A stretch of DNA of 64,000 nucleotides, taken from assembly GCA_944325495.1 (NCBI GenBank), contig CALVAD010000001.1, forward strand, positions 124,001 to 188,000, in the 5' to 3' direction. This document shows, piece by piece, positions 53,433 through 62,154 of the stretch (positions are counted from its first letter, which is position 1; each line of letters opens with the position of its first letter). The stretch comes from an uncultured Bacteroidales bacterium (GTDB lineage: Bacteria; Bacteroidota; Bacteroidia; Bacteroidales; UBA932). Made by a program: the position numbers and the translations under genes. The notes under the pieces are model-generated. The model was not told the origin of the DNA. It ran no database searches and was given only the letters and a program-made list of their open reading frames with translations.

Positions 53433-54711
53433 TGATGATATAGTAGTCCTTCTTGCCTTTCTGCACCAGGATGTACTTGCCGTCGATGATGTCGTCTTCG
53501 GTGAGCTGCCCGGCGATGTCCGTGAACTTCTCCTTGTTGATGCTGAGTCCGTTCTGCTGGATCATCTTGCGCACCTCTCCCTTCGAGGGGAAGATCGAGG
53601 TCTCGACCGCCAGGGCGTCGAGTATGCCGACGGGCAGCCTGCCTCTGTCGATGCTGAACGACGGCACGCCGTCGAACACCGCCAGGAAGGTCTTCTCGTC
53701 GAGACTGCGGAGCTCCTCGGCCGTGGACTTGCCGAACAGCATGCGGCTGGCCTTGACCGCCATGTCGTAGCCTTCCTGTCCGTGCACCATGACCGTGACC
53801 TCCCTCGCGAGCAGCTGCTGGAGCTCCCTGCGCTCGGGGCATTCCCTGTGGGCCGCGACGGCCTGCTCTATGGTCTCCCGGTCGAGCATGGTGAATATCT
53901 TGATGTAGCGTTCCGCGTCCTCGTCGCTCACATTGAGCCAGAACTGGTAGAACTGGTAGGGCGAGGTGCGCTCGGGGTCGAGCCAGATGTTGCCCTTCTC
54001 GGTCTTGCCGAACTTGCCTCCGTCCGCCTTGGTGATCAGGGGGCAGGTGAGCGCGTAGGCCTGTCCTCCGCAGCTGCGGCGGATGAGCTCCGTCCCGGTG
54101 GTGATGTTGCCCCACTGGTCGGCGCCGCCGAGCTGGAGCTTTACGTTCCTGTGCTGGTACAGGTAAAGGAAATCGTAGCCCTGGAGCAGCTGGTAGCTGA
54201 ATTCGGTGAATGACATGCCTTCGGATGAGTCGCGGCTCAGCCTTTTCTTCACGGAGTCCTTGCTCATCATGTAGTTCACGGTGATCATCTTGCCGATGTC
54301 CCTCGTGAAGTCGATGAAGCTGTAGTCCTTCATCCAGTCGTAGTTGTTGACGAGCTCGGCCCTGTTGGGCGCGTCCGAATTGAAGTCGAGGAACTTCGCG
54401 AGCTGGGCCTTGATGCACTCGACATTGTGGGCGAGCGTGGCCTCGTCGAGCAGGTTGCGCTCCTTGCTTTTCATCGAGGGGTCGCCTATCATTCCCGTGG
54501 CGCCTCCCACGAGGGCGTAAGGCTTGTGTCCGCATGCCTGGAAATGCTTGAGTATCATGATGCTGACGAGATGCCCGATATGGAGCGAGTCGCCGGTGGG
54601 GTCAATGCCTACATAGGCCGAGGCCGGCCCTTTCATGAGCTCCTCCTCGGTGCCCGGCATGATGTCGTGTATCATACCCCTCCATTTGAGTTCTTCTACA
54701 AAATTTTTCAT
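53419..54711 (-). CDS. tyrS: Tyrosyl-tRNA synthetase
   Basis: 430-residue class Ic synthetase. HIGH motif as [13 protein letters not shown] (about 47), KMSKS replaced by the usual Tyr[11 protein letters not shown] (about 235), tyrosine-binding GGADQWGN, and a C-terminal S4 domain (about 360-428). The frame is open 29 codons further upstream, but the ATG at 54711 gives the standard start [13 protein letters not shown] and lies after the -7 box. Head of a minus-strand run with rbfA and the permease. Confidence 0.96.
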   Translation of the reverse strand: MKNFVEELKWRGMIHDIMPGTEEELMKGPASAYVGIDPTGDSLHIGHLVSIMILKHFQACGHKPYALVGGATGMIGDPSMKSKERNLLDEATLAHNVECIKAQLAKFLDFNSDAPNRAELVNNYDWMKDYSFIDFTRDIGKMITVNYMMSKDSVKKRLSRDSSEGMSFTEFSYQLLQGYDFLYLYQHRNVKLQLGGADQWGNITTGTELIRRSCGGQAYALTCPLITKADGGKFGKTEKGNIWLDPERTSPYQFYQFWLNVSDEDAERYIKIFTMLDRETIEQAVAAHRECPERRELQQLLAREVTVMVHGQEGYDMAVKASRMLFGKSTAEELRSLDEKTFLAVFDGVPSFSIDRGRLPVGILDALAVETSIFPSKGEVRKMIQQNGLSINKEKFTDIAGQLTEDDIIDGKYILVQKGKKDYYIINVNG

Positions 54712-54743
54712 ATGGTCATTGTCTGTTTTTTCCGTCTGCTCCG

Positions 54744-54751
54744 CAAAGATA
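54744..54751 (-). promoter_or_regulatory. -7 box of tyrS
   Basis: TATCTTTG on the minus strand, 32 nt before the tyrS ATG. Confidence 0.65.
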
Positions 54752-54836
54752 CTTTTTCTTTTCATGAAAAATGACGAAATTCGCAAGGATTTGCACAATC
54801 CTCAATTGTCTGATTACATAAACAAAAATATTCAAG

Positions 54837-55592
54837 ATGAGAAAGAAAATCGTTGCGGGCAACTGGAAGATGAACACCACCAAGCCCGATGGAGTTGAAC
54901 TTGCGAAAGCTGTGGCCGCCGGCGCCTCGAAGGTTCCGGCCGGAGTGGGACTGATCGTCGCTCCTCCCTTCACCCACCTCTGCGCCGTAGGCAAGGCTCT
55001 CGCCGGTTCCGGAGTGGAGCTTTCGGCCCAGAACTGCGCCGATCATGAGAAGGGGGCGTACACCGGAGAGGTGTCGGTCGACATGCTCAAGGCCGTAGGC
55101 TGCCAGTGGACCATTCTCGGACATTCGGAGCGCCGCCAGTATTACGGGGAGACCGACGAGAAGCTGGTGGAGAAGGTCAGGCTCGCCCTGGCCGGCGGAC
55201 TCGGAGTGATTCTCTGCGTGGGCGAGAATCTTGAGGAGAGAGAGGCGGGAAAGCATTTCGACGTCTGCTCCGCACAGGTGAAGAACGTGCTCTACAACTT
55301 CACCGCGGAGGACATGAAGAAGGTGGTCATAGCCTATGAGCCGGTATGGGCCATCGGAACCGGCAAGACCGCGACCGCTGAGCAGGCCGAGGAAATCCAC
55401 GCCCATATCCGCAAGGTGCTTGCCGACAAGTTCGGCGCGGAGGTGGCGGATGACACCACGATACTTTACGGCGGCTCATGCAAGCCTTCCAACGCGAAGG
55501 AGCTTTTCGCCCAGCCCGACATCGACGGCGGACTCATCGGCGGCGCCGCCCTCAAGGCCGACGACTTCATCCAGATAGCCCTGTCTTTCTGA
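54837..55592 (+). CDS. tpiA: Triosephosphate isomerase
   Basis: 251-residue glycolytic TIM barrel. Catalytic Lys in AGNWKMNTTK, His in LGHSERRQYYGE, Glu in IAYEPVWAIGTGKTAT; the phosphate-binding YGGSCKPSNAKEL and GGLIGGAALK loops are complete. Divergent from tyrS. Followed by a strong hairpin terminator. Confidence 0.97.
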   Translation: MRKKIVAGNWKMNTTKPDGVELAKAVAAGASKVPAGVGLIVAPPFTHLCAVGKALAGSGVELSAQNCADHEKGAYTGEVSVDMLKAVGCQWTILGHSERRQYYGETDEKLVEKVRLALAGGLGVILCVGENLEEREAGKHFDVCSAQVKNVLYNFTAEDMKKVVIAYEPVWAIGTGKTATAEQAEEIHAHIRKVLADKFGAEVADDTTILYGGSCKPSNAKELFAQPDIDGGLIGGAALKADDFIQIALSF

Positions 55593-55616
55593 CGGACAGC
55601 GCGTCAAGAATGTGTG

Positions 55617-55648
55617 CGGGGTGCTCCGAATGGCGGAGCACCCCGTTT
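55617..55648. terminator. tpiA terminator
   Basis: CGGGGTGCTCCG-AATGG-CGGAGCACCCCG, a perfect 12-bp stem followed by TTT; sits between tpiA and the convergent lipoprotein gene. Confidence 0.8.
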
Positions 55649-55656
55649 CCATAATG

Positions 55657-56058
55657 CTATTCCAGCAGCTTTATGCTGACCCCTATGCGCCCGGAGCTGC
55701 TCCAGAGCCATACCATGTCCCCTTCGATCCTGACTACTTCGAGAGAGAGATTGTCCCTTGTCAGTATGTCCGTCGGGGTGGTCCATGTCAGGTCCGCCGA
55801 GACATGCTGCCCGTGCTGCGAGGGGATTTCGGAGAACACGATGGAATAGTAGTCCGAAGTGTTGTCGGTCTGGGCGCGGAACTCCCTGCGGTCGCGGCTG
55901 AACGCAAGCTGGCATTCCAGCGGGTCATAGCGGAAGTTCACGGTGCTGCCGACCTGGAGCCGTATGTCGTTGTTCTCCACGAAGGCGTTGATGCGTCTCG
56001 AATCGTCGCAGCCGCAGAGCAGTACCGCGGCCAGGACCAGTGCTGCCAGTTTCCTCAT
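55657..56058 (-). CDS. Small putative lipoprotein
   Basis: 133 residues; signal peptide with lipobox LLCGC (Cys17), then a likely all-beta domain with no motif I recognise. Its start overlaps the stop of the upstream M6 protease gene by 4 nt (ATGA), so the two are probably translated together. Envelope-located; function unknown. Confidence 0.7.
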   Translation of the reverse strand: MRKLAALVLAAVLLCGCDDSRRINAFVENNDIRLQVGSTVNFRYDPLECQLAFSRDRREFRAQTDNTSDYYSIVFSEIPSQHGQHVSADLTWTTPTDILTRDNLSLEVVRIEGDMVWLWSSSGRIGVSIKLLE

Positions 56059-57761
56059 CTTATGCTGATTTCCTTGATTATCTGCTCCGTGCTTCCGTCT
56101 TCGTACATGATGACGGCTTTCAGCGTGCCGTCGCGGGTTATGGTGTAGTACCCGTCGTCGCCGGTCTCTATGCGTTCATCTCCAAGATACCATTCCACTC
56201 CGGCCACCCCGGTTGCGTTGAATATCCGCAGGGGTATCTTCGCTCCGGCCGGAAAGCTCCCGTCGACATTGCGCTGCGTCCCCGTCAGATAGATGAAGGG
56301 GTAGGTCCCGTCCCGGTAGACCTTGGTGAGGAGCCTGGTCGACGTGGAGAACTTCTGGTGGTCGGAGAGGATGAGCGTGACGCCGATTCCGTATGTCGTC
56401 CTGGCTTTCAGCCCCTCGATGGTGTAGCTTCTGGCCCCGCTTTCCGTCCTGGCGGTTCCGCTGTCGGTGCCGTCGGTCCAGGAAATCTCGAAGCCGAGAT
56501 TCTCGGACAGCCTCCCGTCGATGTCCCAGCTGATGATGGCGGCATCCTGGAAAACGGTGGTCGAACTGATCGTGACGGGCTCGACCACGCTGAACGAGAC
56601 GCTCCCGTCGCCGTTGCGCGTGATGTCTATGAGAGCGAGTCCGGAGGCGCCTCCGTCCCATTTGCGGAATGCCGGTTCTGTGTCCGAACCGAAGCTGTCC
56701 CTGCCGTCGAAGGGGAAGAACATGCCCGCCGGGTCGTTCGTCCCGGAATCCGCGCAGATTATCTCCGCGCACTGGCGGTCCGGCCTGCAGTTGATCTGCC
56801 CGAGCTCCCAGCGCTCTCCTGCCGTAAGCTCACGGCCGTAGTAGTCGGAATAGCCTGCGGGGTTCGCTGACCTGTCTATGTGGTAGACCAGCAGGCCTCC
56901 TCCTCCGAGTGCCTCGTCCCATCCCTCGGCCGCCCGGCACTCGAACAGGAAATACTCTCCTTCCGTGTCCGTGGCATATCTGATATAGGTATGGCTTCTG
57001 TCTATCGGCTCAAGGGTGTAGTCTCCCGGGCCGAGTTCCAGGCAGTTCCCGACCCCCATGGTCTCGAGGTCGAGGGCGTTGAGGTTGGGAGGCAGCTGTC
57101 CGTCGCGGTTCTTGCAGCCCATGTCCATCAGGGAAGTGCTCCGTAGGCCTTCCGACAGACCTCCGCTTCCGTCGCCGTCGGTGTCGTAGAGGTCCTGCAG
57201 CCCGAACGAGTGGGCGAGTTCGTGACAGAATACTCCTATGCCCGCGGGGCGCGGGTTGAGTCCGGCGTCGGAAGTGAGCTCGCACGACACAGCATAGCCG
57301 TTGATGGTCTTTCCGTTCATGCTGAAGGTCTGCCCGGAGTCCTGGAGCCTGCCGTGCTGGGGCCATATGTTGTCCGACGCCGCGCCGTCGGCCTCGCTGA
57401 CTCCCGCGGCTAGTATGAACACGTTGTCGACTTCGCCGTCGGAATCGTTGTCGTACAGGGAGAAGTCCACATTTCCGGATGACAGGCGGCATGCCTCCCT
57501 GACGGCCTCGTACAGCTGGGCGTCGTAACGGTCGCTGTAGTTTCTGCCGTAGTAGGAGTATTCCCGGGAGAGGGTCACCACGGGGGCGAGGTCGAAGCTG
57601 AAGCCGGTGTAGCGGCCGAGCTGGTCGTTCCAGTATTCCTGGGCCGACAGCACGGTCGCCGACAGTTCGGCTTCGGTGCAGCTGAACTGCCTGTCCTGGA
57701 ACTGGACGGGAATCACTATCATCCTGAAAGCGGCCAGGAATATTGCAAGGGCGGCGGGCAT
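56055..57761 (-). CDS. M6-family secreted metalloprotease
   Basis: 568 residues. The zinc site HELAHSFGLQDLYD (about residue 190) and the family phrase RMIVIPVQFQDRQF at the very N-terminus identify the M6 (immune inhibitor A-like) domain (about 13-330). Two or three Ig/Fn3-like beta-domains follow (about 380-565; a fibronectin-like IEGLKARTTYGIGV is visible). The N-terminus has only a short hydrophobic stretch (MPAALAIFLAAF) and no propeptide; the only alternative upstream codon is a TTG 9 codons earlier, after which a stop closes the frame. Confidence 0.83.
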   Translation of the reverse strand: MPAALAIFLAAFRMIVIPVQFQDRQFSCTEAELSATVLSAQEYWNDQLGRYTGFSFDLAPVVTLSREYSYYGRNYSDRYDAQLYEAVREACRLSSGNVDFSLYDNDSDGEVDNVFILAAGVSEADGAASDNIWPQHGRLQDSGQTFSMNGKTINGYAVSCELTSDAGLNPRPAGIGVFCHELAHSFGLQDLYDTDGDGSGGLSEGLRSTSLMDMGCKNRDGQLPPNLNALDLETMGVGNCLELGPGDYTLEPIDRSHTYIRYATDTEGEYFLFECRAAEGWDEALGGGGLLVYHIDRSANPAGYSDYYGRELTAGERWELGQINCRPDRQCAEIICADSGTNDPAGMFFPFDGRDSFGSDTEPAFRKWDGGASGLALIDITRNGDGSVSFSVVEPVTISSTTVFQDAAIISWDIDGRLSENLGFEISWTDGTDSGTARTESGARSYTIEGLKARTTYGIGVTLILSDHQKFSTSTRLLTKVYRDGTYPFIYLTGTQRNVDGSFPAGAKIPLRIFNATGVAGVEWYLGDERIETGDDGYYTITRDGTLKAVIMYEDGSTEQIIKEISIR

Positions 57762-57890
57762 GGTCTCAAAGAAGCAAAGAGCCGGCAACCTCGCGGCTTC
57801 CGACTCTTGGACGTGTACTAAAACCTAAACCTATATCGAAGATGCAGGAGGTTTCAGCAACGTTGCAAAAAAACTTGAAAATAATTGAAA

Positions 57891-58067
57891 TTATTTCTTC
57901 GCCTCTGCAACGGATACCTTGCGGAACTCCTTGAGGTCCTTCATGAGTTCGAGAGCGGCCTTGCGGGCTCTTCCGCCGGCGGCCTTGTTCCCCTTTACAA
58001 CCTGTGCATCCGCATTCTCCTTGAAGAGAGCGTAGTTCTCTTCGATTCTCTTTACAAGATCTTTCAT
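57891..58067 (-). CDS. Histone H1-like Hc1-type protein
   Basis: 58-residue basic protein (MKDLVKRIEENYALFKENAD, NKAAGGRARKAALELMKDLK, ending SVAEAKK), matching the Hc1 family found throughout Bacteroidetes. Probably nucleoid-associated. The frame extends 25 codons upstream, but the ATG at 58067 gives the family-standard start. Confidence 0.88.
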   Translation of the reverse strand: MKDLVKRIEENYALFKENADAQVVKGNKAAGGRARKAALELMKDLKEFRKVSVAEAKK

Positions 58068-58155
58068 GGTAAAAAATATTAATTGGTAATGAAATAACTT
58101 ACTATCACTCCGCAAGATAAGAAAGAAAAATCTATTACACAAGAAAAAATCGCTT

Positions 58156-58761
58156 TCAGGCGCTTTCTTCCGAAGATTTTGGAGTTTTCGGGCGGGAATT
58201 TATCTGATTCATGGCCTTTTCCATGCCTGCGAGCCCCCAGGTCCTGATGCCGCCTATCACCTTGGCGGCCAGTTCCGGCAGTTCCGCCTTCTGTTCGGCG
58301 CTGAACTCTCCGAGCACGAAATCGATCTGTCCGCCGTAGGCGAAGTCATGGCCGACGCCCACCCTGCATCTGGGGAAATCCTGCGTCCCGAGCAGTTCGC
58401 AGATGTTCCTGAGCCCGTTGTGACCTCCGTCGCTGCCCGATTTCCTCATGCGCAGCGTACCGAAAGGCAGGTTGAGGTCGTCGCATACCACCATCAGCTG
58501 CCCGGCCGGTATGCCGAGCTTCTGCGTCCAGTATCTGACCGCGTTGCCGCTGAGGTTCATGTAGGTGGACGGCTTGAGCAGATGGAACACCCTGCCCTTC
58601 TCCCTGACTTCGGCGAGATCACCGTAGCGGTCGGTATGAAACAAGACATTGGATGCCTGAGCCCAGGCATCCAATATCATGAATCCTATGTTGTGTCTCG
58701 TAGCTGCGTATTCGGCGCCGATATTGCCGAGACCCGCCACGAGAAAACATCTCTCGGACAC
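58156..58761 (-). CDS. pth: Peptidyl-tRNA hydrolase
   Basis: 201 residues. Catalytic His in YAATRHNIGF, Asn in VAGLGNIGAEY, Asp in VVCDDLNLPFG; KSGSDGGHNGLRNI is also diagnostic. Releases tRNA from prematurely dropped peptidyl-tRNA. Lies 12 nt after rplY, the usual rplY-pth pairing. The C-terminal tail (NSRPKTPKSSEESA) extends past the conserved domain. Confidence 0.96.
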   Translation of the reverse strand: MSERCFLVAGLGNIGAEYAATRHNIGFMILDAWAQASNVLFHTDRYGDLAEVREKGRVFHLLKPSTYMNLSGNAVRYWTQKLGIPAGQLMVVCDDLNLPFGTLRMRKSGSDGGHNGLRNICELLGTQDFPRCRVGVGHDFAYGGQIDFVLGEFSAEQKAELPELAAKVIGGIRTWGLAGMEKAMNQINSRPKTPKSSEESA

Positions 58762-58773
58762 GGCGGTCGTGTT

Positions 58774-59346
58774 TTACTGCTGTGCGGCTGCGGCCGAGTT
58801 GCGGGTGGCCTTTACTCCGCAGATTATGGTGTCGGCGTCGGTGAGCACGGCTGCATTGTCGACCTTGATGTCGCCGGCCTTGATCCTCTTGTCGAGGCCG
58901 AGGTCGCTGATGTCCACGGTAACCTTGTCAGGAAGATTCTTGATCAGCGCGCTGATGCGGATCTTGCGCTCTCTCTGGTAGAACTTTCCACCCTGCTGCA
59001 CACCGATGGCGTGTCCGGTGATCTCGAGGGGGACGTCGATGCTGACGGGCTTTGTCTCGTTCACCGCGAGGAAGTCCACATGGAGGCACTCGTCGGAAAC
59101 GGGATGCCACTGCATCTCATGAAGGATGGCGGTCTGCCTGGCTCCTCCGTCGATCACGATGTCCACGATATATGAGCGGGGAGAATTGGTGAGGAGCTTG
59201 AGCTCCTTGGCGTCCACGGTGAAGAGGACATTGTCGATTCCGCATCCGTAGAGGTTGCAGGGCACGAGCCCCTGTCTGCGGATTGCCTTGATCACGGCCT
59301 TGTTGCCCACCTTGCGGGCCTGGCCCTTGAGTTCGAAATGCTGCAT
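58774..59346 (-). CDS. rplY: 50S ribosomal protein L25/general stress protein Ctc
   Basis: 190-residue long-form bL25: 5S rRNA-binding domain (about 1-95; LKGQARKVGNKAVIKAIRRQ, VPCNLYGCGIDNV) plus the C-terminal Ctc/TL5 beta-domain (about 100-180). Ends in NSAAAAQQ. Promoter 84 nt upstream; leader carries a stable hairpin. Confidence 0.95.
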   Translation of the reverse strand: MQHFELKGQARKVGNKAVIKAIRRQGLVPCNLYGCGIDNVLFTVDAKELKLLTNSPRSYIVDIVIDGGARQTAILHEMQWHPVSDECLHVDFLAVNETKPVSIDVPLEITGHAIGVQQGGKFYQRERKIRISALIKNLPDKVTVDISDLGLDKRIKAGDIKVDNAAVLTDADTIICGVKATRNSAAAAQQ

Positions 59347-59374
59347 TTTGTCTGAATTGAAAATGTGTTACTCA

Positions 59375-59393
59375 ATCCGGCGCCGGGCCGGAT
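59375..59393 (-). promoter_or_regulatory. Hairpin in the rplY leader
   Basis: ATCCGGC (59375-59381) and GCCGGAT (59387-59393) pair around a 5-nt loop within the predicted 5' UTR, 28 nt before the ATG. It could be a ribosomal-protein autoregulatory leader; no conservation evidence is available here. Confidence 0.35.
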
Positions 59394-59430
59394 CCCATTG
59401 CACCAAAACCCTGGGGTTTTAAAATGCGCG

Positions 59431-59438
59431 CAAATATA
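59431..59438 (-). promoter_or_regulatory. -7 box of rplY-pth
   Basis: TATATTTG on the minus strand, 84 nt before the rplY ATG. Confidence 0.6.
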
Positions 59439-59471
59439 CGCAGAAGATTGCGAAATAACAATTCCCCTTAT

Positions 59472-59479
59472 TATCTTTG
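59472..59479 (+). promoter_or_regulatory. -7 box of rsmI, abutting the start codon
   Basis: TATCTTTG with 6 nt to the ATG at 59486. An in-frame codon at 59477 overlaps this box and is therefore not the start. Confidence 0.65.
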
Positions 59480-59485
59480 CGGAGT

Positions 59486-60253
59486 ATGGACGCGAACGGA
59501 CGGGGCATACTCTACATCGTGCCGACTCCTGTCGGCAACCTCGAGGACATGACATACAGGGCTGTCAGGGTGCTCAGGGAGGCCGACCTCATACTCGCGG
59601 AGGATACGCGCACCACCGGCGTCCTGCTGCGGCATTACGGCATAGAGGGGAAGCTGCTTCCCCACCACAAGTACAACGAGCACGGCACGGCGGCGATGGT
59701 GCGCGACCGCCTGCTGGCCGGAGCCGACGTGGCGCTCGTGAGCGACGCCGGCACGCCCGGAATCTCGGATCCCGGCTTCCTGCTTTCGAGGACCTGCGCC
59801 GAGGAGGGCATAGAAGTCCGCACCCTGCCGGGACCGACAGCCTGCATACCCGCCGTGGTCTCTTCCGGACTTCCATGCGACCGCTTCTGCTTCGAGGGCT
59901 TCCTTCCCCATAAAAAAGGACGCAGGACGCAGGTGGACAACTTGACCAACGAAACTCGAACTATGATATTCTATGAATCGCCGGCCCGGCTCGTCAGGAC
60001 ACTGGAACTGTTCGCCGGGGCCTTCGGAGAGCAGCGCGCCTGCTGCGTCTCACGGGAAATTTCCAAACTGCACGAGGAACATGTCCGGGGCACTCTCGCT
60101 GAAGTGCTCGGGCATTTCCGCGAATGTCCGCCCAAGGGCGAGATTGTCATCACGGTAGCCGGCGCGGAACGCGCCAGGAACACTGTCCACAGGAACAAGT
60201 ACCGCAGCCATGACGATGCAGAGGAAGGACAGCCCGGAGAAGGGGAGCTCTAG
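59486..60253 (+). CDS. rsmI: 16S rRNA (cytidine-1402-2'-O)-methyltransferase
   Basis: 255-residue SAM-dependent tetrapyrrole-methylase-fold enzyme. Motifs LYIVPTPVGNLEDMTYRAV, AEDTRTTGVLL, LVSDAGTPGISDPGF and FEGFLPHKKGRR are typical of RsmI (YraL). The likely leaderless promoter is noted separately. Its 3' end overlaps the helix-hairpin-helix gene by 44 nt. Confidence 0.95.
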   Translation: MDANGRGILYIVPTPVGNLEDMTYRAVRVLREADLILAEDTRTTGVLLRHYGIEGKLLPHHKYNEHGTAAMVRDRLLAGADVALVSDAGTPGISDPGFLLSRTCAEEGIEVRTLPGPTACIPAVVSSGLPCDRFCFEGFLPHKKGRRTQVDNLTNETRTMIFYESPARLVRTLELFAGAFGEQRACCVSREISKLHEEHVRGTLAEVLGHFRECPPKGEIVITVAGAERARNTVHRNKYRSHDDAEEGQPGEGEL

Positions 60254-61178
60254 GAGCTCGGCCGTGTTCAAGACAGGCGCGATCTCGCTGGTATTTCTTG
60301 TGATAGGCTATCAGGCCGCCCTTTTCATCAACAGGGCCGCCATATTGGGCATAGAGGCCGCGAGGGACCATCCCGATACGGTCTATGTGGTCAGGCATGT
60401 CCTGCCTGACGACGGCTCCGGCGGCGGGGACGGAAGCGCGGGGGACGTCCCGACCGCCCGACAGGGCGGCGGCGTGGCGGGACATGTCCTGAGGACTGAC
60501 ACCGTAAGACGCGCCGCAGCCCATTCGCCGCGCATAGAGGAGGCCCGCAGGCGGACGCGGAGGGTGGAGTCGTTCGACTTCGACCCGAATGCCGTGAGCG
60601 TGGCGGACCTGGTGCGTCTGGGCTTCAGCGAGAAGCAGGCCGCGGCCATCGACAACTACCGCTCGAAGGGCGGCCGCTTCAGGCGCAAGAGCGATTTCGC
60701 CAGGTCCTTCGTGGTTTCCGATTCGATCTTCCGGAGGCTCGAACCCTATATCCGCATCCCGCTCGTGGACATAAACGCCGCGGATTCGGCGGAGTTCGAC
60801 GGCCTGCCCGGAATAGGGCCGTATTTCGCCGCGAAGATGGTGGAATACCGCGAGCGGCTCGGCGGCTATTCCTTCCCGGAACAGCTCATGGACATATACA
60901 ATTTCGGGGAGGAGCGCTATGAGGCCCTCAAGGACCTTGTCTGCTGCACGGAACCCGAGGCCTTCGGCCTGTGGACGCTGCCCGCGGAGGAGCTCAGGCG
61001 TCATCCGTACATACGGAACTGGCAGACCGCGAACGCGATAGTGCTTTACAGGGAAAACAATCCTCCCGACAGTCTGTCGGTCCGCGGGCTCGCCTCCGCC
61101 GGCATACTGTCGCCGGAGGACGCGGGAAAGCTTGCGCGCTGCCGCATAGAGGAGGTCAGGGCCTCGGATGGTGGCTGA
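60210..61178 (+). CDS. Membrane-anchored helix-hairpin-helix protein (ComEA-like)
   Basis: 322 residues: one N-terminal transmembrane helix (about 22-45), a disordered Gly/Arg-rich linker (about 65-120), then tandem helix-hairpin-helix motifs (about 125-310): VRLGFSEKQAAAIDNYRSKG, the classic DINAADSAEFDGLPGIGPYF, and NWQTANAIVLYREN. Such Bacteroidetes proteins resemble ComEA, which binds incoming DNA, but no competence gene is near. It overlaps rsmI by 44 nt and the convergent xerD-like gene by 23 nt. Confidence 0.82.
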   Translation: MTMQRKDSPEKGSSRSSAVFKTGAISLVFLVIGYQAALFINRAAILGIEAARDHPDTVYVVRHVLPDDGSGGGDGSAGDVPTARQGGGVAGHVLRTDTVRRAAAHSPRIEEARRRTRRVESFDFDPNAVSVADLVRLGFSEKQAAAIDNYRSKGGRFRRKSDFARSFVVSDSIFRRLEPYIRIPLVDINAADSAEFDGLPGIGPYFAAKMVEYRERLGGYSFPEQLMDIYNFGEERYEALKDLVCCTEPEAFGLWTLPAEELRRHPYIRNWQTANAIVLYRENNPPDSLSVRGLASAGILSPEDAGKLARCRIEEVRASDGG

Positions 61179-62037
61179 GAATCTCCCTCTGCCAGCTTGC
61201 CGAATCGATGTGGGTGTAGATCTCCGTGGTCAGAATGGACTCGTGGCCGAGCATCTCCTGCACCACGCGCAGGTCCGCTCCGTTCTCCACGAGGTGGGTG
61301 GCGAAGGAATGCCTGAAGGTGTGCGGGGATATTTCCTTGCGTACGCCTGCGAGCAGGGCCTGCTTCCTGACCATGTTGAACACGGCCACGCGGCTGATCG
61401 GCCGGCCGAACCTGTTGAGGAAGGCGATGTCGTCGTATGCTGGCAGGGCGGCTTCGGGACGGGCTTCGAGGTAGCTGACGAAGGCCTCCGCGGCCATCTC
61501 GCCGAGCGGCACCAGCCTCTCCTTGTCGCCTTTGCCTATGACGCGGACATAGGCTTCGTCGACATAGACTGAAGAAATCTTCAGGGAGCATAGCTCCGAG
61601 ACGCGCAGGCCGCAGCCGTAGAGTATCTCGAGTATGGCCCTGTCGCGCAGGCCGGTCCAGCTGTCGGTCCGGACGGAGCCTATTATGGCATTGACCTCCC
61701 CGACCGACAGGACCTCGGGCAGATAGCGGCCGAGCTTGGGGGAGTCCATGCCCTCGCACGGGTTGTCCTTCCTGCCGCCTTCGGTCACCATCCAGTCGAA
61801 GAAGGAGCGCAGGGCGCTCAGGGCCCTTGCCTGGGAACGGCGCGACAGGGTGCCTGAAATCCTGCCGAAATAGGCTGCGACCTCGTCGGGGGTGACGCGT
61901 TCCGCCGGCGTTCCGCCCGCCTTGAGGAATTCCATGACATCGGAGCAGTAGGAGGCCACCGTGTTCGGCGACATCTGCCTCTCCATGCCGAGATGGTAGG
62001 CGAAGTCCCTGATTATTTGCGGCCGCGTGTCCTTCAT
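61156..62037 (-). CDS. xerD: XerD-like tyrosine recombinase
   Basis: 293 residues, the size of XerC/XerD. SAM-like N-terminal core-binding domain (about 1-85) and catalytic domain with Arg in GLRVSELCSLK, Lys in GKGDKERLVPL, HxxR in SPHTFRHSFATHL, His in MLGHESILTT and Tyr in EIYTHID. All catalytic residues present. Probable chromosome-dimer resolvase. The frame extends 245 codons further upstream over the next gene, but the ATG at 62037, 6 nt after a -7 box, is the sensible start. Confidence 0.9.
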   Translation of the reverse strand: MKDTRPQIIRDFAYHLGMERQMSPNTVASYCSDVMEFLKAGGTPAERVTPDEVAAYFGRISGTLSRRSQARALSALRSFFDWMVTEGGRKDNPCEGMDSPKLGRYLPEVLSVGEVNAIIGSVRTDSWTGLRDRAILEILYGCGLRVSELCSLKISSVYVDEAYVRVIGKGDKERLVPLGEMAAEAFVSYLEARPEAALPAYDDIAFLNRFGRPISRVAVFNMVRKQALLAGVRKEISPHTFRHSFATHLVENGADLRVVQEMLGHESILTTEIYTHIDSASWQREILSHHPRP

Positions 62038-62043
62038 GACACG

Positions 62044-62051
62044 CAAAATTA
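62044..62051 (-). promoter_or_regulatory. -7 box of xerD-like gene, abutting the start codon
   Basis: TAATTTTG on the minus strand with 6 nt to the ATG. Confidence 0.65.
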
Positions 62052-62141
62052 CAATATTTCCGCGAATGCCGGTCCGGGCGGTCTTGGTGCCGTCATTGTA
62101 ATTTTCGGACGGATTTCTTTGCGGAAGAATAAAACAACATC

Positions 62142-62149
62142 TAACTTTG
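62142..62149 (+). promoter_or_regulatory. -7 box of the clostripain-like gene, abutting the start codon
   Basis: TAACTTTG with 5 nt to the ATG at 62155. Confidence 0.65.
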
Positions 62150-62154
62150 CTGCG

